The position numbers and the translations under genes were made by a program. Source: CAVPDE01 sp964580575 (GTDB lineage: Bacteria; Desulfobacterota; DSM-4660; Desulfatiglandales; HGW-15). From it: 6,748 nt of DNA. The stretch is from assembly GCA_964580575.1 (NCBI GenBank), contig CAZOLJ010000141.1, forward strand, positions 1-6,748. Reading direction: 5' to 3'. This document shows, in pieces, positions 4,987 to 6,748 of the stretch (position 1 is the stretch's first letter; each line of letters opens with the position of its first letter). The notes below the pieces were generated by a model. That model did no database searches. It worked only from the letters and a program-made list of their open reading frames with translations, and was not told where the DNA came from.

Positions 4987-5256
4987 TTAGTCCACCGCGT
5001 CCTTCAAGGCCTTTCCCGCAGTGAATTTCGGAACGCTCTTTGCCGCTATCTTGATCTCCGCACCCGTTTGCGGATTTCTGCCCGTCCTAGCTTTTCTTTT
5101 GGCCACCCTGAACGTGCCAAACCCAGCTATAGCTACCTGCCCCTTCTTCTTTAGTGTTTTTGTGATGGAATCTAGAACACAATCCACAGCCGCCTGCGCC
5201 TCTTTTTTCGTTCAGACCACCTTTGCCACCTCATTCACCAGATCCCCTTTGTTCAT
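4987..5256 (-). pseudogene. hup: HU-family DNA-binding protein, interrupted by in-frame TGA at codon 15
   Basis: From ATG 5256, with an excellent SD (AAGGAGG, 7-nt spacing), the frame reads MNKGDLVNEVAKVV, then TGA (5214-5212), then continues in the same frame TKKEAQAAVDCVLDSITKTL... to TAA 4989-4987. The whole is 89 codons against 90 in E. coli HU. Family hallmarks are intact after the stop: GFGTF, the beta-arm signature GRNPQTG, and GKALKDAV at the C-terminus. HU is a dimeric nucleoid protein that bends and compacts DNA. Other genes here, such as the protease, end with TGA, so a changed genetic code is unlikely. The simplest reading is a recent nonsense mutation or a sequence error. The region next to the TGA is also one residue shorter than E. 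coli HU. Restart at GTG 5187 would give 66 aa lacking the first helix. It follows the nitroreductase gene by 108 nt on the same strand. Confidence 0.85.
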
Positions 5257-5364
5257 ACCCTCTCCTCCTTTCTACTCATGAAAAAAGCTACCCCTCGGTT
5301 GTCCTCAAATAGCCCCCAGCCATGTTTCGACAGAGAAATGAATAAGTATGGAAGCATGTCCATG

Positions 5365-5931
5365 TCACGAGACAATCTTCAATACTTGCGGGCCCATCCT
5401 GTCGGGTACATCAGGAACTTCCTTTGGGTACCCGATGATGATCGGCGCCACAATCTGGTCGCCCTCAGGCATCCCAATGAGATTCAATAGCTCCTTGTCC
5501 TTGATAAACCTGCCCAAGCCGATCCAGCAAGTAGCAAGCCCTCTGTCGCATGCCGAGAACATAAAATAGCTCGCGGCGAGCGCACAGTCTACTTGGATAG
5601 ACAGCAGATCCTTCGGACCCACAATAAACACCAGGCACGGCGCATTGTAGAAAACATTGAAGTGCTCACCTCGCAGAACAGCCTCGTAATTGCTGCTCGG
5701 AGAACCGGGATTTCGCTCGAGATCCTGCAGAAGGTTGCGCTTGCTTTCATCCGAAAGCCGTTTAATGATCTCCTTATTCGTGATGATAATGAAGTGCCAC
5801 GGCTGTCTGTTTGATGAGCTTGGCGCAAGGCAGCTCTCGTTAATGATCTGCATCAGGGTATCCAAAGGCACGTCTTTGTCCTCATAGTCCCTGACCGCCC
5901 TTCTTTTCTTCAGAAGTTCAGAATAATCCAC
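5365..5931 (-). CDS. Nitroreductase family protein (FMN-dependent)
   Basis: This 188-aa protein starts at GTG 5931, with AAGGAG 9 nt upstream. Family markers appear in order: KKRRAVRDYED at residues 8-18 (phosphate-contacting Arg pair of the FMN site), APSSSNRQPWHFI at 36-48 (flavin-contacting Ser/Asn/Gln loop), VDCALAASYFMFSACDRGLATCWIG at 114-138 (dimer-interface helix and strand), and APIIIGYPKEVP at 162-173. These enzymes are homodimers that use NAD(P)H to reduce nitro groups, quinones, flavins or related acceptors. The natural substrate cannot be told from the sequence. The length fits the short form of the family. It is cytosolic, with no signal peptide. The HU gene follows after 108 nt, possibly separated by a weak stem GCTA/TAGC with a T6 run. 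Confidence 0.92.
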   Translation of the reverse strand: MDYSELLKKRRAVRDYEDKDVPLDTLMQIINESCLAPSSSNRQPWHFIIITNKEIIKRLSDESKRNLLQDLERNPGSPSSNYEAVLRGEHFNVFYNAPCLVFIVGPKDLLSIQVDCALAASYFMFSACDRGLATCWIGLGRFIKDKELLNLIGMPEGDQIVAPIIIGYPKEVPDVPDRMGPQVLKIVS

Positions 5932-6064
5932 CTTCTTATGCTCCTTACATTAACTGGGGTTTGTATCCTCGCGCTCGTGATGGGCCTGCCCTGATCCCCG
6001 GCACAGCTGCTCACATAGGGGGGAGGATATATCAAGTCCCTGGGTTTGGGAAGCGCAGATGTCC

Positions 6065-6096
6065 CGCTCCGTGTGTTTCTGAGAAAACACGGAGCG
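6065..6096. other. Strong hairpin upstream of the nitroreductase gene
   Basis: CGCTCCGTGT (6065-6074) and ACACGGAGCG (6087-6096) form a perfect 10-bp stem. It continues after one bulged G as TTTC/GAAA with loop TGA. No U-tract follows on either strand. It is 134 nt before the nitroreductase start and could be a leader structure or operator, or the footprint of a lost element. Confidence 0.55.
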
Positions 6097-6101
6097 TGAT
6101 A

Positions 6102-6120
6102 GGATCCTATTTATGCGACC
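6102..6120. repeat. Imperfect 19-nt direct repeat, copy 1
   Basis: GGATCCTATTTATGCGACC resembles GGATCTATTTATGCGCGAC at 6242-6260; the two differ only by single-base and dinucleotide indels and end changes. The second copy covers the stop codon of the 6251-6403 gene. It suggests a small local duplication of about 140 bp, now diverged. Confidence 0.45.
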
Positions 6121-6241
6121 GATGCTAGTGAGGGTGACGAGCCGCTGGAAAAGGCCAATCCACAGTTCAAAGACATGATGGAGGCTATAGCGACTATTGA
6201 ATAGGCTCGCATGACCAGCAATGGAGTGCACGGCAGTCTGG

Positions 6242-6260
6242 CGGATCTATTTATGCGCGA
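6242..6260. repeat. Imperfect 19-nt direct repeat, copy 2
   Basis: This is the partner of 6102-6120. It includes the TAA stop (6253-6251) of the small minus-strand gene. Confidence 0.45.
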
Positions 6261-6403
6261 CGGGATACCACAACACAATAGTTGCGACAACGAGTATCGC
6301 CGGGACTCACGTCTGCCTGGGGAACAGTGACCGCTTTCCACGCTCTCCTGGACTGCTCGGCAACTTCCTCTGGTGTGAGGGATCGTTTCGACCTCTTCGC
6401 CAT
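6251..6403 (-). CDS. Small basic hypothetical protein, 50 aa
   Basis: ATG 6403 follows a full AGGAGG Shine-Dalgarno with a 6-nt spacer, one of the best start sites in the window and the main reason to call this gene. The protein begins with a basic run, MAKRSKRSL, followed by an amphipathic helix TPEEVAEQSRRAWKAV and then ADVSPGDTR. The last 15 residues (CRNYCVVVSRRA) look less regular than the start, and the stop lies inside a short repeat. The C-terminus may therefore be a truncated or frameshifted remnant of a longer protein. It is read divergently from the second cassette, sharing an 80-bp gap with the 6484 hairpin. I do not recognise the family. A small DNA-binding or antitoxin-like role would fit its size and charge, but nothing in the sequence proves it. 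Confidence 0.6.
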   Translation of the reverse strand: MAKRSKRSLTPEEVAEQSRRAWKAVTVPQADVSPGDTRCRNYCVVVSRRA

Positions 6404-6483
6404 TTCACGCCTCCTGTTCTTTATCGCCACCCTTGGTGAATTCAAGGTCACGCTCTTACCCCCTCTCAGCGAGCCCTCAATGC

Positions 6484-6516
6484 CTGAGCCCAACCCCTGC
6501 ACGTGGTTGGTCTCAG
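6484..6516 (+). promoter_or_regulatory. Cassette leader hairpin, copy 2
   Basis: CTGAGCCCAACC pairs with GGTTGGTCTCAG as a stem of 11 out of 12 pairs (C6489 opposite T6511), around the same loop CCTGCACGT as at 3425-3457. It again ends 27 nt before the microprotein ATG. The retained loop and spacing argue for function. Confidence 0.65.
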
Positions 6517-6543
6517 AAGAAGATCCAACCGGGAGGTGACAGT

Positions 6544-6693
6544 ATGAAGACTGAAGAAGTGGTCGTTGATGAACACATACCCTTTCAAGAGGAAATCGAG
6601 CCCTTCGACTGGGAAGACCATCTGTATGAATCATGGCTGGAAGAGCAGCATAGGCAGAAAAGGAAGAGGCCGGCTGATGGTGTCTCAGTCTAA
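6544..6693 (+). CDS. Acidic microprotein, cassette copy 2
   Basis: This 49-aa protein starts at ATG 6544 with a near-perfect SD (GGAGGTGA, 4-nt spacing). Domain order matches the first copy: acidic N-terminus (MKTEEVVVDEH), core IEPFDWEDHLYESWLEE, then a strongly basic tail (QHRQKRKRP). Over the core the two copies share 14 of 17 codons' residues or close substitutions. The differing residue inside the motif is Trp here and Cys in the first copy. It ends with TAA 6691-6693 and is followed in the same frame by the next gene's conserved beginning, without the 49-nt overlap seen in copy 1. Charge is polarised, with an acidic front and a basic back, which is typical of small adaptor or antitoxin-like peptides. 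No such identity is shown. Confidence 0.75.
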   Translation: MKTEEVVVDEHIPFQEEIEPFDWEDHLYESWLEEQHRQKRKRPADGVSV

Positions 6694-6696
6694 GCG

Positions 6697-6748
6697 GCGG
6701 TCAAAATCGGAACAAGAGCCATCATCTCATTCAACGGCAAGCCAATGC
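6697..6748 (+). CDS. GTR-domain protein, cassette copy 2, partial
   Basis: The last 52 nt read AVKIGTRAIISFNGKPM in one frame and run off the right edge. Over 6700-6748 the DNA matches 3646-3694 at 44 of 49 positions, and the changes mostly keep or conservatively alter residues (GCT/GCC silent, Val/Ile). At the position of the copy-1 GTG start there is GCG, and no ATG, GTG or TTG follows the upstream TAA until the ATG at the very edge. As in copy 1, the codon before GTR is ATC. The start codon is therefore either unusual or lost in this copy. Confidence 0.55.

Larger units (their letters stand above)
5932..6250. other. Gap with a strong hairpin and a short repeat
   Basis: No confident gene is seen. 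The stretch holds a strong hairpin (6065-6096) and one copy of an imperfect repeat (6102-6120; partner 6242-6260). A plus-strand frame bounded by TAG (6099-6101) and TAG reads ATDASEGDEPLEKANPQFKD and then MMEAIATIE. It looks protein-like but has no canonical start before its internal ATG pair. This is more consistent with decayed coding DNA than with an intact gene. Confidence 0.45.
6484..6748 (+). repeat. Direct-repeat cassette, copy 2 (cut by the window edge)
   Basis: This is the second copy of the unit at 3425-3694. It carries the only two microprotein-related frames in the window together with that unit, and the homology is still continuing at the last base, so the repeat extends beyond the window. 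Confidence 0.75.

Noticed and set aside
4642..5154. 170-codon plus-strand gene
   Set aside because: It lacks an SD, has no recognisable family pattern, and its last third is antisense to a clear HU gene.
5212..5214. Reassigned TGA codon (Trp or Gly code)
   Set aside because: The protease gene ends at a TGA and uses many TGG codons for Trp, and other genes show no internal TGA, so a changed code is not supported.
5950..6231. 93-codon minus-strand frame upstream of the nitroreductase
   Set aside because: No SD, low-complexity mixed composition, and it spans the strong hairpin; it reads as chance.

Overview
The window reads as bacterial DNA of mixed base composition from an accessory-type region. 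Most genes are short, many are on the minus strand, most are separated by structured non-coding gaps, and several look decayed. Bacterial affiliation rests on an HU-type histone-like gene, an FtsB/DivIC-like membrane coiled-coil protein, a sigma70-type promoter and clear Shine-Dalgarno (SD) sequences. I cannot name a species or phylum. Clan-CD C25 (gingipain-like) proteases of the kind seen here occur in several environmental bacterial lineages, so this could equally be an uncultured lineage.

Left part (1-3395, all minus strand): a winged-helix-like reading frame that runs off the left edge and has no canonical start; a small beta-rich protein of about 97 aa; a GC-rich hairpin; a 529-aa C25-like cysteine protease with a C-terminal Fn3/Ig-like domain but no signal peptide; a gene-poor gap of about 0.6 kb; and a 130-aa protein of unknown function that may have lost its first 40 residues to a frameshift in an A-run.

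Middle (3400-4610, plus strand): a perfect 12-bp hairpin leader, an acidic microprotein carrying the motif IEPFDxEDHLYExWLEE, and an overlapping 158-aa protein with a GTR...DGYP N-terminal domain. A strong promoter, a second hairpin and an FtsB/DivIC-like protein follow.

Right part (4900-6403, minus strand): a small gene of 50 aa, a nitroreductase, and an HU gene that is complete except for an in-frame TGA at codon 15. A plausible terminator follows the HU gene.

Right edge (6484-6748, plus strand): the hairpin leader, the acidic microprotein and the start of the GTR-domain gene appear a second time, about 3.06 kb after the first copy. This repeated unit is the most unusual feature of the window. 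It keeps the leader hairpin, the microprotein core and the beginning of the downstream gene, and it is cut by the window edge. It looks like a paralogous cassette family, and its function cannot be read from the sequence.
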